A stretch of DNA of 6,002 bases from Spirochaetota bacterium. Its GTDB lineage: Bacteria > Spirochaetota > UBA4802 > UBA5368. The position numbers and the translations under genes are program-made. The DNA is taken from positions 1-6,002 of the forward strand of contig JAGODA010000198.1 in assembly GCA_017998475.1 (NCBI GenBank), in the 5' to 3' direction. Shown here one piece after another: positions 5,842-6,002 of the stretch. Below the pieces are notes generated by a model. That model did not search any database. It saw only the letters and a list, made by a program, of their open reading frames with translations, and was not told the origin of the DNA. The first letter of the stretch is position 1. Each line of letters starts with the position of its first letter.

Positions 5842-5901
5842 GGCGTCGAGGCCGCCGGTAGGGGCCGGGCATGCCCGGCCCCTACCGGCGGCCTCGACGC
5901 C
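5842..5901. repeat. 60-bp perfect palindrome (GGTAGGGGCCGGGCATGCCC core)
   Basis: The 30 bases at 5842-5871 are followed at once by their exact reverse complement (5872-5901), centred on GCATGC, with no mismatch and no loop. It begins 3 nt after the stop codon of the metallo-beta-lactamase-fold gene. The inner 28 bp (GTAGGGGCCGGGCA and its complement) are the type of the GTAGGGGC palindromic repeats that I recall from many genomes. The outer GGCGTCGAGGCCGCC arms extend it. No T-tract follows. In RNA it would form a very stable hairpin able to protect the mRNA 3' end or impede transcription into the next gene. Confidence 0.9.
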
Positions 5902-5955
5902 CGATCTACGGGAAAAATGATTTACAAAGCGCCGCGCCGTCCGGGTAATTGGACG

Positions 5956-6002
5956 ATGAGAACGGCCCCTCTCTACCTGCTCATCATGCTCCTCCTGCCG
6001 GC
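5956..6002 (+). CDS. 5' end of a gene with a signal-peptide-like N-terminus (partial)
   Basis: ATG 5956 opens a frame that continues past the window edge and reads MRTAPLYLLIMLLLPA, a short basic start followed by a strongly hydrophobic core. This is the pattern of an exported or lipoprotein precursor. An in-frame ATG at 5917 would add 13 residues (MIYKAPRRPGNWT). It has GGGA only 4 nt upstream, while ATG 5956 has just a weak GGA nearby. The start choice is therefore open. Too little is visible to name a product. Confidence 0.45.
   Translation, partial: MRTAPLYLLIMLLLP

Noticed and set aside
4850..5901. The two palindromes as rho-independent terminators
   Set aside because: Neither is followed by a T-tract on either strand, and both are loopless perfect palindromes. 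The dispersed-repeat reading fits better, although they may still affect RNA ends.
4850..5901. Composite mobile unit: the metallo-beta-lactamase-fold gene flanked by related palindromes
   Set aside because: The palindromes differ at about a third of core positions and in total length, no transposase or target duplication is visible, and codon use looks like that of the neighbours.
1..6002. CRISPR array, tRNA or rRNA gene
   Set aside because: I saw no regularly spaced direct repeats, no cloverleaf with a T-loop GTTCGA-type motif in a plausible context, and no rRNA-like conserved segments.

Overview
This is a bacterial window of fairly high GC. It uses clear Shine-Dalgarno sites, and one promoter is close to the sigma-70 consensus. 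Gene boundaries carry GC-rich palindromes of the dispersed-repeat type. The taxon cannot be fixed from the sequence. The protein set (a lipoyl-less E2-like acyltransferase, a CrtI-type FAD oxidoreductase, TetR, an alpha/beta hydrolase and an anchored metallo-beta-lactamase-fold protein) would suit a metabolically versatile environmental bacterium, perhaps one with a Gram-negative envelope. That is inference.

Layout. Bases 1-65 hold the last 20 codons of a plus-strand gene. Bases 66-220 carry a 10-bp-arm stem-loop of the CTCACCCC/CCCTCTCC repeat type. A minus-strand pair follows: a 510-aa FAD-dependent oxidoreductase (1065-2597) and, 43 nt downstream, a 266-aa CAT/E2-fold acyltransferase (221-1021, GTG start). 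About 450 bp with no convincing gene (2598-3046) separate this pair from a minus-strand TetR-family regulator (3047-3697). Divergent from tetR is an alpha/beta hydrolase (start placed at 3873). After a 32-bp perfect palindrome comes a membrane-anchored metallo-beta-lactamase-fold hydrolase (4993-5838). It is followed by a 60-bp perfect palindrome (5842-5901) and the 5' end of a plus-strand gene with a signal-peptide-like start (about 5956 to the window edge).

Regulation. The most striking feature is the tetR/hydrolase intergenic region. Two 21-bp arms (one mismatch) form a large inverted repeat at 3781-3829. Each arm contains its own dyad of the form TGAA-N6-TTCA, and the two dyad centres are 31 bp apart, about three helical turns. 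The plus-strand promoter (TTGACA, 17 nt, TATATT) has one dyad inside its spacer. The mirror-image minus-strand promoter has the other. This is the expected design for a TetR repressor that shuts off both itself and the divergent hydrolase.

The FAD oxidoreductase and E2-like protein may belong to the same regulon through read-through from tetR, or may have their own promoter. A lipid, isoprenoid or acyl-type substrate would suit a CrtI-like oxidoreductase, an acyltransferase fold and a hydrolase together, but no specific substrate can be read from the sequence.
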